Shown here piece after piece: positions 14,482-22,175 of a stretch of 64,000 bases of DNA. Every line of letters begins with the position of its first letter. The stretch's first letter is position 1. Source of the DNA: QIAW01 sp035487295. GTDB lineage: Bacteria > Acidobacteriota > Terriglobia > Terriglobales > Acidobacteriaceae. The DNA lies in assembly GCA_035487295.1 (NCBI GenBank), contig DATHMH010000044.1, forward strand, positions 1 to 64,000, written 5' to 3'. The notes under the pieces are model-generated. The model saw only the letters and a program-made list of their open reading frames with translations, was not told where the DNA came from and searched no databases. The position numbers and the translations under genes were made by a program.

Positions 14482-16530
14482 TTAAACCGAAGCAGCCTGC
14501 TGATGCCGCCGCGCTTGGATTTCGATATAGACGTTAATCAGCGAAACGGCTGCAGGCGTGACTCCGGGGATGCGTGAGGCCTGGGCCAGCGTGCGGGGAC
14601 GCACGCGCTGCAGTTTTTCGTTCATCTCGCGGGAGAGGCCACTGACCGCCTTGTAATCGAACCAGTCGGGGATAGTGCGTTGCTCCGCTTTCTTGAGGCG
14701 CTCAATGGCGCGCTCTTGCTGCTGCAAGTAGCCGGCGTACTTGATGGTGGTCTCCACCGTCTTGAGTTCGTTGCGCACCGCTGAGGGCAATGCCCCTTCG
14801 CCACGAATGTAGTCCGCAGCCCGCGCATCAATCTGCGTGATGGTCTCAGGAATCAGCTTGCCCAGAACAGGCATGAGCAGTTCGATGGTGACCTCGGGGC
14901 GCTTGAGGAGCTGGGCGAGAGATGAACCGACAGCGCTATTCAAGTTCTCGGTTCTCAGTTCCCGATACTCAGCACACATCTCACTCGTAAATTTTGTCTT
15001 ATCCAGCAACTCGGTGACCTGCTGCAGTCTCTCCTGCTTCGCAAGATAATCGGCCCAGGCCTGGTCGTTGATCAGGCCCACGCGGCGGCCGTGAGGCGTG
15101 AGGCGCTGGTCAGCGTTGTCAATGCGCAGATGCAGGCGGAACTCGGCGCGCGAGGTGAACATGCGATAGGGTTCGTTGGTCCCCTTACTGATCAAGTCAT
15201 CAATCAGGATGGCGGTGTAGGCCTCAGTGCGATCCAGAATCAGCGGCGTCTCGGCTTTGATCTTGAGCGCAGCATTAATGCCGGCCATCAATCCTTGGCA
15301 TGCGGCCTCTTCGTAGCCTGAAGTCCCGTTGATCTGGCCGGCGAGGAAAAGTCTTTCAATCTTTTTTGTCTCCAGCGTACGCTCAAGCTCCGTGGGATCA
15401 ATGCTGTCGTACTCGATGGCATAACCGGGGCGCAGCATCTCTGCGGCTTCGAGTCCCGGAATGGACTTGATCATGGCAAGCTGCACGTCAACCGGCATGG
15501 AGGTTGACATGCCATTGACGTAGATCTCATGCGTGTTCAACCCTTCGGGCTCGAGAAAGAGTTGGTGCTGCAGCTTATCGGGAAACTTGACGATCTTGTC
15601 TTCAATGCTCGGGCAGTAGCGCGGGCCAATGGACTTGATCTGGCCCGAGTACATCGGCGAGCGATGGACGTTCTCCGCGATAATACGGTGCGTCTCCGGT
15701 GTGGTGAACGCGATGTAGCAAGGCACCTGCCGCTGCTTGATGTCTTTGGTGCGGAAGCTGAAAGGCGTAGGGTCGGCATCGCCCGGCTGCATCTCAAAGC
15801 GCGCCCAGTCAATGCTGCGTCCATCGAGGCGCGGAGGCGTGCCGGTCTTGAGGCGGCATCCGCGCAAGCCCAGCAGCTTGAGCGATTCGCCCAGCAGTTG
15901 CGATGGCGGCTCACCCGAACGCCCCGCGGGATAAGTTTGCTCGCCGCAGTGAATCAATCCGTTGAGAAATGTTCCCGTAGTGATGACCACGGCCTGCGCG
16001 CCGACGGTGCGTCCGTCGCGCAGCTTGATGCCGAGTGCGCGCTTCGCGCGCGAGTGCTCAGTACTCAGTACTCGGTACTCAGAGGAATCTTCTTTGGCTG
16101 AATGCTGACTGCTGAGTGCTGAGTGCTCATCTGTGTCTTCTACAATCAGATCGGCCACTTCCGCCTGCTTGATCTTCAAATTGGGTTGCGACTCCAGCAC
16201 TTCGCGCATCTTGAGCCGGTAGGCCTGCTTGTCGCACTGTGCCCGCGGAGACCACACCGCCGGGCCGCGCGAGGTATTCAGCAGCCGGAACTGGATGCCG
16301 ACCGCATCGGTGACCTCGCCCATGATCCCGCCCAAGGCATCAACTTCGCGGACGAGGTGTCCCTTGGCAATGCCGCCCACAGCAGGATTGCACGACATCT
16401 GCGCGATCAGGTCCACGTTGAGCGTGTAGAGCGCGGTCTTCAGCCCCATACGGGCAGCGGCTATAGCGGCCTCGCATCCGGCGTGTCCTGCACCGACCAC
16501 GACTACATCGAATTGTTCCGTAAATTGCAT
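14482..16530 (-). CDS. mnmG: MnmG (GidA), tRNA uridine 5-carboxymethylaminomethyl modification enzyme
   Basis: The 682-residue protein begins with the FAD-binding VVVGAGHAGCEAA and contains MSCNPAVGGIAKGHLVREVDALGG, TGTFLNGLIHCG, AGRSGEPPSQ, LKTGTPPRLD and AGQINGTSGYEEAACQG, all MnmG signatures. With MnmE it installs the cmnm5 group on wobble U34 of certain tRNAs. It is about 50 residues longer than the E. coli enzyme (629). About 30 of these (DEHSALSSQHSAKEDSSEYR and following) come from an in-frame palindromic repeat at 16052-16128, placed between LIVED and ALGIKLRDG. A smaller repeat-like stretch encodes CAEYRELRTENLN near 14941-14990. No mnmE or rsmG is adjacent. Confidence 0.95.
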   Translation of the reverse strand: MQFTEQFDVVVVGAGHAGCEAAIAAARMGLKTALYTLNVDLIAQMSCNPAVGGIAKGHLVREVDALGGIMGEVTDAVGIQFRLLNTSRGPAVWSPRAQCDKQAYRLKMREVLESQPNLKIKQAEVADLIVEDTDEHSALSSQHSAKEDSSEYRVLSTEHSRAKRALGIKLRDGRTVGAQAVVITTGTFLNGLIHCGEQTYPAGRSGEPPSQLLGESLKLLGLRGCRLKTGTPPRLDGRSIDWARFEMQPGDADPTPFSFRTKDIKQRQVPCYIAFTTPETHRIIAENVHRSPMYSGQIKSIGPRYCPSIEDKIVKFPDKLQHQLFLEPEGLNTHEIYVNGMSTSMPVDVQLAMIKSIPGLEAAEMLRPGYAIEYDSIDPTELERTLETKKIERLFLAGQINGTSGYEEAACQGLMAGINAALKIKAETPLILDRTEAYTAILIDDLISKGTNEPYRMFTSRAEFRLHLRIDNADQRLTPHGRRVGLINDQAWADYLAKQERLQQVTELLDKTKFTSEMCAEYRELRTENLNSAVGSSLAQLLKRPEVTIELLMPVLGKLIPETITQIDARAADYIRGEGALPSAVRNELKTVETTIKYAGYLQQQERAIERLKKAEQRTIPDWFDYKAVSGLSREMNEKLQRVRPRTLAQASRIPGVTPAAVSLINVYIEIQARRHQQAASV
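14941..14990. repeat. Second repeat-like stretch inside mnmG
   Basis: On the minus strand this segment reads as successive GAACTGAGAAC / GAGTATCGGGAACTGAG type units, the same vocabulary as acidobacterial intergenic 'CTGAGAACTGAG' repeats. It encodes the residues around CAEYRELRTENLN in the C-terminal part of MnmG. It is shorter and less regular than the insertion at 16052-16128. Confidence 0.4.
16052..16128. repeat. Palindromic CTCAG-repeat insertion within mnmG
   Basis: Two arms made of CTCAG units (GAGTGCTCAGTACTCAGTA on one side, GCTGAGTGCTGAGTGCTC on the other) form an imperfect inverted repeat of about 31 bp each around a 15-bp centre. The whole element is in frame and free of stops in the mnmG reading direction. 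It encodes a Ser/His/Glu-rich loop at a point where other MnmG proteins have only a few residues. Confidence 0.75.
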
Positions 16531-16648
16531 TAACCTTTATTATTCTAACAAGCCTGCAAAGCCCGCAGAGAATGTGAACGGCTGGAAGGGCTTGTGAAGC
16601 CGCTGTGATTCCCATATATTTGAAGCTTTAGAGGAAAGGACTTTTACC

Positions 16649-17362
16649 GTGCACAATTTCTGGCAGGAACTCAACGCCCGCATCGCAAAATACGATCTAC
16701 TGTGCCATCCTTTTTATCAGGCCTGGACGATGGGCAAGCTTACGCACGACGACCTGCGCGCCTACGCCGCTGATTATTACCATCATGTAGCGGCATTCCC
16801 CGAATACCTGATGGCCTTTGAAGGCCGCTGGAGCTCTGCCAATCAAGACAGTGTCACACGGGAGATGATGGAGGCCGTTTCCCAGAACCGCGCCGATGAA
16901 GAAGGCGCCGGCTCGCCCGACGGACGCTCCCACGCCGAGCTTTGGCTCGACTTTGCCGAGGGCATGGGGGCAGAGCGTGATGCAGTCCGGTGGCATAAGC
17001 CGGTCGCGGAGGTCCGCGAGCTGATTGCTGGTTTTGAAAAGATCGCTGAAGAAGGCACTCCGGCAGAGGCCCTGGCTGCGTTCTATGCCTACGAATCGCA
17101 GGTTCCGCGCGTGGCTAAAGAAAAGGCCGCCGGGCTGCGCCAGCGTTACGGCGCCGATGCCAGGACCTGTAACTATTTCACCTTGCACACCACGGCTGAC
17201 GTGCACCACGCCCAGATGTGGCGCGATCTTTTGGAAAAGCAAATCAGCACGACCGGTGATGAAGCTGCCGCCAAGGCTCTGGACGCGGCTGAAAAAACTG
17301 CGCAGGCCTTGTGGCGCGCGCTCGATGGCATTGAACGCGAGCGCATGGCGCGGGCGGCGTAG
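16649..17362 (+). CDS. CADD-like haem-oxygenase-fold oxidase (TenA/PqqC superfamily)
   Basis: The 237-residue protein starts with GTG at 16649, 8 bases after GAGGAAAGGA. It resembles Chlamydia CADD throughout: HPFYQAWTMGKLTHDDLRAYAADYYHHVAAFPEYL (residues 20-54), candidate metal ligands near E84/E85 and H95 (RSHAELW), YAYESQVPRVAKEKAAGLRQ and DVHHAQMW. CADD-type enzymes are dimetal oxidases implicated in an unusual route to para-aminobenzoate that consumes an internal tyrosine; Tyr23 in FYQAW is at the matching motif. A folate role here is therefore plausible but not shown. It lies next to a hotdog thioesterase and divergent from mnmG. Confidence 0.82.
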   Translation: MHNFWQELNARIAKYDLLCHPFYQAWTMGKLTHDDLRAYAADYYHHVAAFPEYLMAFEGRWSSANQDSVTREMMEAVSQNRADEEGAGSPDGRSHAELWLDFAEGMGAERDAVRWHKPVAEVRELIAGFEKIAEEGTPAEALAAFYAYESQVPRVAKEKAAGLRQRYGADARTCNYFTLHTTADVHHAQMWRDLLEKQISTTGDEAAAKALDAAEKTAQALWRALDGIERERMARAA

Positions 17363-17430
17363 TTATTGTTGCCTCATCAGCCGCAACAACAGCAACAACT
17401 TTAATTCATACCAGAAGCACAGATAATCAA

Positions 17431-17469
17431 GAGGCGCAGAGAAAAATTCCTTTTCCTTCTCTGTGCCTC
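17431..17469. repeat. Inverted repeat of the 'CTCTGTG' type between CADD-like and thioesterase genes
   Basis: GAGGCGCAGAGAA (17431-17443) pairs with TTCTCTGTGCCTC (17457-17469) with one G-T wobble. It is followed by GTGTCTCTGTGGTTAA. The wording matches the repeat next to hemH at 63240-63270. There is no T-run directly behind the stem, so terminator function is uncertain. Confidence 0.6.
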
Positions 17470-17495
17470 TGTGTCTCTGTGGTTAAATTAATCTC

Positions 17496-17882
17496 ATGGC
17501 CAAACCAGTTCCTACGGGTGCACGCGGCGAAGCACGCGAAACCGTTGATTTTAAGCACACGCTGACATCACACCACGAAATGCTTCCGCCCATTTATTCC
17601 ACGCCCGACATGATTCGTCTGATGGAAACCGCCGCCTTCCACGCCCTGCAGCCTTTTTGCGAAGAGGGCGAGCTCACCGTGGGCACGCACATCAACATCG
17701 AGCACCGAGCCGCCAGCGGCATCGGCGCGCAGATCACGGCCGAGGCGGTGGTGGAATCCTTCGATGGACGCTTTTATACATTGCGGGTCAACGCCCGCGA
17801 CGAAAACAAGGAAGTTGGCCGCGGCACCGTGGGGCGGGCGGTTATCAATGTCAGCCAGTTTCTGGAAAAACTAAAAAAATAA
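17496..17882 (+). CDS. FlK-like hotdog-fold thioesterase
   Basis: The 128-residue protein matches the fluoroacetyl-CoA thioesterase-like hotdog family: MLPPIYSTPDMIRLMETAAFHALQPF, then GELTVGTHINIEHRAASGIGAQITAEAVV, then GRFYTLRVNARDENKEVGRGTVGRAVI. The E in METAAF, the T in TVGTH and the H in IEHRA correspond to the usual active-site triad of FlK-type enzymes. It should hydrolyse an acyl-CoA in the cytoplasm, but fluoroacetate itself is only one member's substrate. It follows the CADD-like gene by 133 bp that contain an inverted repeat. Confidence 0.85.
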   Translation: MAKPVPTGARGEARETVDFKHTLTSHHEMLPPIYSTPDMIRLMETAAFHALQPFCEEGELTVGTHINIEHRAASGIGAQITAEAVVESFDGRFYTLRVNARDENKEVGRGTVGRAVINVSQFLEKLKK

Positions 17883-17931
17883 AAGACGCGGATGCCGCCG
17901 CATTGAGGATTTAGTTGGGTGCGTAAAACTT

Positions 17932-18282
17932 TCAATCCTGCGGGATTTCTTCCACTATGGATTCACCGCTGGAGTTGTCGCCGCATGTCCAGCGCCATTT
18001 TTCATGCATACGATAACGGCCGTCAGGCATGACTTCCGGAACAGAGTGGCATTCGCCGGTCATGAACTCACCCGCCTGGTTCAGATGTTGGTAGCGCATA
18101 TCGAGCGAACCATCAGGATTGACCTTGGCCAGCAGGTTCCCCAGCAAGATTTTGCCTCCGCCGTAGGCGGCCCATACTACATCTTGCTGCTGATGATAGT
18201 GAAAGTGGGTTTCAGCGCCTGCCTCGCCGTTTCCTGAGTTGCTGACCGAACGAAAAACCCGGCCGTCATAGTTGAATTGCAT
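17932..18282 (-). CDS. Conserved small protein of the family mislabelled 'N-acetylglutamate synthase'
   Basis: Starting at the ATG at 18282, the 116-residue protein begins MQFNYDGRVFRSVSNSGNGE and contains ETHFHYHQQQDVVWAAYGGGKILLGNLLAKV, LDMRYQHLNQAGEFMTGECHS and MHEKWRWTCGD. This pattern is common in small proteins that databases often call N-acetylglutamate synthase. It has no acetyltransferase motif, so I do not accept that function. The fold looks all-beta. A longer frame starting at 18327 is less likely. It is convergent with the thioesterase gene. Confidence 0.75.
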   Translation of the reverse strand: MQFNYDGRVFRSVSNSGNGEAGAETHFHYHQQQDVVWAAYGGGKILLGNLLAKVNPDGSLDMRYQHLNQAGEFMTGECHSVPEVMPDGRYRMHEKWRWTCGDNSSGESIVEEIPQD

Positions 18283-18508
18283 GTTGTTAAGGATACCCGA
18301 TGCCCGCAGGAGTTTTCCGGCAGGCACAGCTAAGCTCTGCTATCCATCCCCCCTCAGGCGTTCACCCGATAGTGCATGTACGAACGGCACGTCTAGAATC
18401 CCCAAAGTTAATTCCCTCGTGAGGCGCTTTCGTGTAGATTAGACATCTTCTCTGGCCGCGCTTGCTGTTTAATCCAGAGCACATCGCAGGAGGGTAGAAC
18501 CAGGAGTT

Positions 18509-19234
18509 ATGCACGCTGTTGTTGTCGTCATGATGTTCGCTAACATCGCTATGCCGGGTGTGAGCCCCACGCCCACGCATAAGCCCGGACACCTGGTCAC
18601 CCATCATCGCCACCTTCGCCACATCGTGTATCACTCGCCCATCAAGGGATCCCATGAATCTCTGGTGCGTCAAAACCAGAAGGCAGATGAAGCTGAACTG
18701 GAGCGGATCCAGGACGACGCTCAACTGGAAGAATTGACGCGCAACCAGGAGCTGGTCAGCCTGCCCCTGGGCCGCTCTCTGACAGTGGATCCCAAGCTGC
18801 CGGAAGACCGCCGCTATTGCCGTCCCTGGGCGCGGACTTTTCTAAAAGATTTTTCCAAGGCCTACTACGAGGAGTTTAAGGCTCCGCTGCAGGTCAATTC
18901 GGCAGTACGCACGGCAGAGGTGCAGAAAAAACTGCGCCGTCATAACCGTAACGCCGCCCTCGCTACCGCAGCCGATCCTGAAGATGGCGATATCGTTTCT
19001 CCACACCTGACCGGCGCTGCCCTTGATATCGCCAAGCGCGGCATGACCCGCAAACAGCGCACCTGGGTCCAGAATTATTTGTTGAAGCTCCAAAACAGCG
19101 GCCTGATTGACGCGGAAGAAGAGTTCCGCCAGCCGGTATTTCACATCAGCGTCTACCGCGATTACGATCCACTCTCTCAGCCCGTGGCTGCGCGCCCGGA
19201 AGCAGAAGCACCCTTGCCGCAAACCGTGGAATAG
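18509..19234 (+). CDS. DUF5715-like protein with M15-peptidase-like motifs
   Basis: The 241-residue product starts after AGGAGGG and CAGGAG and has a short hydrophobic N-terminus (possible signal peptide, MHAVVVVMMFANIAMPGVSP). The C-terminal domain contains FKAPLQVNSAVRT, SPHLTGAALDIAKRGMT and QPVFHISVYRDY. The S-x-H-x-x-G-x-A-x-D-I string and the later H-x-S resemble the zinc-site layout of M15 (VanY/DacY-like) peptidases. DUF5715 is my best family guess. An extracytoplasmic cell-wall role is inferred, not proven. The ends of the protein are Pro/Glu rich. Confidence 0.7.
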   Translation: MHAVVVVMMFANIAMPGVSPTPTHKPGHLVTHHRHLRHIVYHSPIKGSHESLVRQNQKADEAELERIQDDAQLEELTRNQELVSLPLGRSLTVDPKLPEDRRYCRPWARTFLKDFSKAYYEEFKAPLQVNSAVRTAEVQKKLRRHNRNAALATAADPEDGDIVSPHLTGAALDIAKRGMTRKQRTWVQNYLLKLQNSGLIDAEEEFRQPVFHISVYRDYDPLSQPVAARPEAEAPLPQTVE

Positions 19235-19300
19235 CCCCGCCAACGCGCCCGCTACAAAATTAGAATCTCCTCACCTGATAATCTAATCTTCTAGACAAAC

Positions 19301-20074
19301 ATGCATGTAGACCATGGTGGTTTGCTTTTTTTGGCGGCGATTGTTGCCGGCGCATTGAACTCCGTCGCCGGGGGCGGCGGTTTTATTGCTTTCCCTGCGC
19401 TCATCTTTACCGGCATGCTGCCCATCAATGCCAACGCCACCAACACGGTTGCGTTGTGGCCGGGAACCATGGCCTCCGTGGGCGCATATCGACGGGAGTT
19501 GGAAGGGCGCGAAAAATGGAAGATGCTGACACCCCTGTTTATTGTGAGCATCCTCGGTTCCATCGTCGGGGCCAAGCTTCTTCTCCGCACACCCCAAGCC
19601 ACATTTATGCGCCTAGTGCCCTGGTTGCTGCTCTCAGCTACGTTGCTGTTCGCCGTCGGCGGACCGCTGAGCGCCTGGGTGCGCCGGCGCGCCGAGCTTC
19701 ATGCCCATGCTTCGCGTGCAGCGTTGATTGCGGTCACGCTTCTGCAACTGCTGGTTGCCGTCTATATCGGCTACTTCGGTGCGGGAGCGGGAATCCTGAT
19801 GCTGGCTCTGTTTGCTGTGATGGGCATTGAAAATATTCATACCATGAATGCGTTCAAGACTTTGCTGGCCAGCCTGGCCAACGCTGTTGCCATTGTGACC
19901 TTTGTTCACGCGCGGGCGGTGGTGTGGCCGCAGGCCATCCTGATGACCATAGGCGCGGCGCTGGGCGGATACGGCGGGGCCTGGTACGCGCAGAAATTGG
20001 ACCAAAAGATTGTGCGCTATCTTGTGATCGTTATCGGGATAGGGATGACAACATATTTTTTCTTGAGGAAATAA
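19301..20074 (+). CDS. TauE/SafE-family sulfite/organosulfonate exporter-like permease
   Basis: The 257-residue membrane protein has about eight hydrophobic helices and the family motifs GALNSVAGGGGFIAFPALI (N-terminal) and YIGYFGAGAGILMLALFAVMG with the following MNAFKTLLASLANAVAI (C-terminal half). This gives the typical two-fold repeat of the TauE/SafE (DUF81) family. Members export sulfite, sulfoacetate or related anions; the substrate here is unknown. The start ATG lacks a clear Shine-Dalgarno sequence. A cupin gene follows after 27 bp, probably in the same transcript. Confidence 0.85.
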   Translation: MHVDHGGLLFLAAIVAGALNSVAGGGGFIAFPALIFTGMLPINANATNTVALWPGTMASVGAYRRELEGREKWKMLTPLFIVSILGSIVGAKLLLRTPQATFMRLVPWLLLSATLLFAVGGPLSAWVRRRAELHAHASRAALIAVTLLQLLVAVYIGYFGAGAGILMLALFAVMGIENIHTMNAFKTLLASLANAVAIVTFVHARAVVWPQAILMTIGAALGGYGGAWYAQKLDQKIVRYLVIVIGIGMTTYFFLRK

Positions 20075-20101
20075 AACACCCAACGTTATAGGAGGTCCGC
20101 A

Positions 20102-20467
20102 ATGGGAAACCAGAAAGTCAATCTCACGGAGAAGTTCAGCCGCTTTACCGACTACTGCAATCCCCGGATTGTGGGCGAGGTCAACGACTGCTATGTGAAA
20201 GTGGTGAAACTGAAAGGCGAATTCATGTGGCACCATCACGAAAACGAGGACGAGCTGTTTTTAGTGGTGAAGGGTCGGTTGCTGATGAAGCTGCGCGACG
20301 GCGATGTCACCATTGAGGAAGGCGAGTTCTTCATCGTGCCCCGCGGGGTTGAGCACTGTCCGGTGGCGGAGCTGGAGACGCATATCGTCCTCATTGAACC
20401 CAGGGAGACCCTCAACACCGGAAACCTGCGCAACGAGCGCACCGTGGCGGAGCTGGAGAGAATTTAA
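20102..20467 (+). CDS. Single-domain cupin protein
   Basis: The 121-residue protein is a one-domain cupin. The first motif is WHHHENEDELFLVVKGRLLM (metal ligands H, H, E) and the second EGEFFIVPRGVEHCPVAE (histidine ligand). The strong AGGAGG sits 7 bases before the ATG. Similar small cupins are sugar or mannose-6-phosphate isomerase-like proteins of unknown substrate. It probably forms an operon with the TauE/SafE gene. Confidence 0.87.
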   Translation: MGNQKVNLTEKFSRFTDYCNPRIVGEVNDCYVKVVKLKGEFMWHHHENEDELFLVVKGRLLMKLRDGDVTIEEGEFFIVPRGVEHCPVAELETHIVLIEPRETLNTGNLRNERTVAELERI

Positions 20468-20487
20468 CTGCCATCCACGCGCTGCGA

Positions 20488-21000
20488 TTACTTCTTGCGG
20501 TGAAAATCAAACCGGCCGGTCGCTATCTTTCCGTTGTCCAGGTAGGACCATTCTTCGATGTGATGGTCGGCATCGATGATGATGAACTTCACGTGGTCCA
20601 TGTGGGGTGCATCGGGAGTGGCGAGATTGGTCGCGTCTTTAAATTCAAAGAGAATCACGTTGGGATCGCTGCCCGCAACGGCGCGAAACCGGGGCTGGTT
20701 GTGCGTGGAGCAGTAATGCGTGGCCAAAAAATCGCTGTTATCCATGTGAAACAGGGTGACCATCTCGTCCGCTGTGCCCGGGTTAAGATCACTCAGCAGC
20801 GCCGAACCGTCGGAAACGAGCTTGAAACTGGTGCTCGTTGGTATCTCTTTGCCTCCCTCAAGCGCCTTGCCCTTCCACTCTCCTACCAGCGACTTCATCT
20901 TGTCGAACGCGGGACTGGGATGCGCCGCAGACGCAGCTTCCTGCGCGCTCGTGCAAACAACCAGAATGATTGTTGTCAATAAGGTGGTTAGAAGTTTCAT
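20488..21000 (-). CDS. Secreted lipocalin-like / THAP4-type domain protein
   Basis: From the ATG at 21000 (preceded by CTGGAGGACATT) the product has 170 residues, with a signal peptide MKLLTTLLTTIILVVCTSAQ. The domain begins FDKMKSLVGEWKGKALEGGKE, contains SFKLVSDGSALLSDL, and ends in alternating strands with HIEEWSYLDNGKIATGRFDFHRKK. It looks like a small beta-barrel of the DUF1579/lipocalin-like kind. It follows a small membrane protein gene by 13 bp and should be co-transcribed with it. Ligand and role are unknown. Confidence 0.72.
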   Translation of the reverse strand: MKLLTTLLTTIILVVCTSAQEAASAAHPSPAFDKMKSLVGEWKGKALEGGKEIPTSTSFKLVSDGSALLSDLNPGTADEMVTLFHMDNSDFLATHYCSTHNQPRFRAVAGSDPNVILFEFKDATNLATPDAPHMDHVKFIIIDADHHIEEWSYLDNGKIATGRFDFHRKK

Positions 21001-21013
21001 AATGTCCTCCAGT

Positions 21014-21382
21014 TTAAGGCTTCGTTTTGAAGAATGCAGCAATAAACAGTAACCCGAACAGCAGATCGGCGCCGCCGAATGTTATCAAGTCCCCCGCACG
21101 CACCCGCCCTTGCAGGTAGATTGTGATGGCGGCGATCACATAGCCGAACTTTTCCAACACCGAGGGAATCATCATAGGCCGGAGGCGCACCGGATCGGTA
21201 GCGATGACGAAAAACGCGAACTGCCAGGCCAGCCCCAGGCTCACAAACCCGTAGTAGAACAAGGGATGCGTGATGGGTGGCGGATCCTGGCGGCCGATCA
21301 GGTCGAAGATAAAAAATAGTGGCGTGATTACCAGCACGCCCCATATGCCTGCAATCCAGAAAACAATCTTCGCGAATTTCAT
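21014..21382 (-). CDS. Small four-helix membrane protein
   Basis: The ATG at 21382 follows GAGAGGATCTCA and yields a 122-residue protein with four hydrophobic helices (IVFWIAGIWGVLVITPLFFIF, LFYYGFVSLGLAWQFAFFVIA, LEKFGYVIAAITIYLQG, FGGADLLFGLLFIAAFF). A longer frame from 21409 adds nine unlikely residues. No motif identifies a function. It is the first gene of a pair with the secreted lipocalin-like protein. Confidence 0.7.
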   Translation of the reverse strand: MKFAKIVFWIAGIWGVLVITPLFFIFDLIGRQDPPPITHPLFYYGFVSLGLAWQFAFFVIATDPVRLRPMMIPSVLEKFGYVIAAITIYLQGRVRAGDLITFGGADLLFGLLFIAAFFKTKP

Positions 21383-21485
21383 TGAGATCCTCTCATGGGT
21401 GGAAAGCAAGTTTTCAATGTCTGGCGTAGAACCTTAGCATGGCCACGTCTCACGGGAATATCCAACGACAACCGAGAACTGCATT

Positions 21486-22124
21486 TCAGCGCCGGCTGGC
21501 TAATCCTAACCGAATTCCCAGACCGATAAAAATACTGCCGGTGAACCAGCGCTGCAGACGGGCGGCGCGGGGGCTCTGGCGCAGGCGGTTGCCGATGTGT
21601 CCGGCGAAAAAGGCGACACCGATGTTCACCAGCGTTCCGCCGACATCGAAGATTAATCCCAAGACGGCAATCTGAAAGACCACTGAGCCGCGGGCGGCAT
21701 TCACAAATTGGGGCAGGAAGGCCACGAAGAACATAGCGACCTTGGGGTTGAGAATGTTGGTGATGACGCCCTGGGTGAAGATGCGGCTCAGACTGGTTGG
21801 GGGAGGGCTGGCGCCCGGGGAGAGTTCGTTTTGCGTGTCTTTGTTTAGCAACATGCGCGCGCCGAGATACAGCAGATATGCTGCTCCGGCATAGCGGATC
21901 ACGTTGTAGGCGGTGGCCGAGGCTTCAAGCAACGCGGCCAATCCGAGAGCGGCGGCGGTGATGTGCACCAGGCATCCGGCAAAGATGCCGAGGGCGGAGA
22001 CCACTCCGGCCTTGCGACCCTGTCCCAGGCTGCGGCCGAGGACATAGAGCATGTCAGGGCCTGGGGCAAAATTCAGGGCCAAGGCGGCAACAAGAAAAGC
22101 CAGAAACGCAGCATGATCAGGCAT
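21486..22124 (-). CDS. LysE/RhtB-family amino-acid exporter
   Basis: The 212-residue membrane protein begins with the LysE-family signature AALALNFAPGPDMLYVLGRSLGQGRKAGVVSALGIFAG and contains YAGAAYLLYLGARML and FTQGVITNILNPKVAMFFVAFLPQFV. Six hydrophobic segments are visible. The family exports amino acids such as lysine, threonine or homoserine lactone; the substrate cannot be told from sequence. It is followed by a repeat-poor 76-bp gap and preceded by the HxlR regulator gene on the same strand (51 bp). Confidence 0.87.
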   Translation of the reverse strand: MPDHAAFLAFLVAALALNFAPGPDMLYVLGRSLGQGRKAGVVSALGIFAGCLVHITAAALGLAALLEASATAYNVIRYAGAAYLLYLGARMLLNKDTQNELSPGASPPPTSLSRIFTQGVITNILNPKVAMFFVAFLPQFVNAARGSVVFQIAVLGLIFDVGGTLVNIGVAFFAGHIGNRLRQSPRAARLQRWFTGSIFIGLGIRLGLASRR

Positions 22125-22175
22125 GGGATTCAGATGAGATGAACGCAGTTTTAGACTCGCAAAATTAGTAAATAA

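Noticed and set aside
16045..16135. CRISPR-like or variable-number repeat in mnmG
   Set aside because: Units are only 5-7 bp and arranged as one inverted pair without spacers, so neither CRISPR nor a simple tandem array fits.
17932..18282. N-acetylglutamate synthase function
   Set aside because: The usual database label of this family is not supported, because no GNAT acetyl-CoA motif is present.
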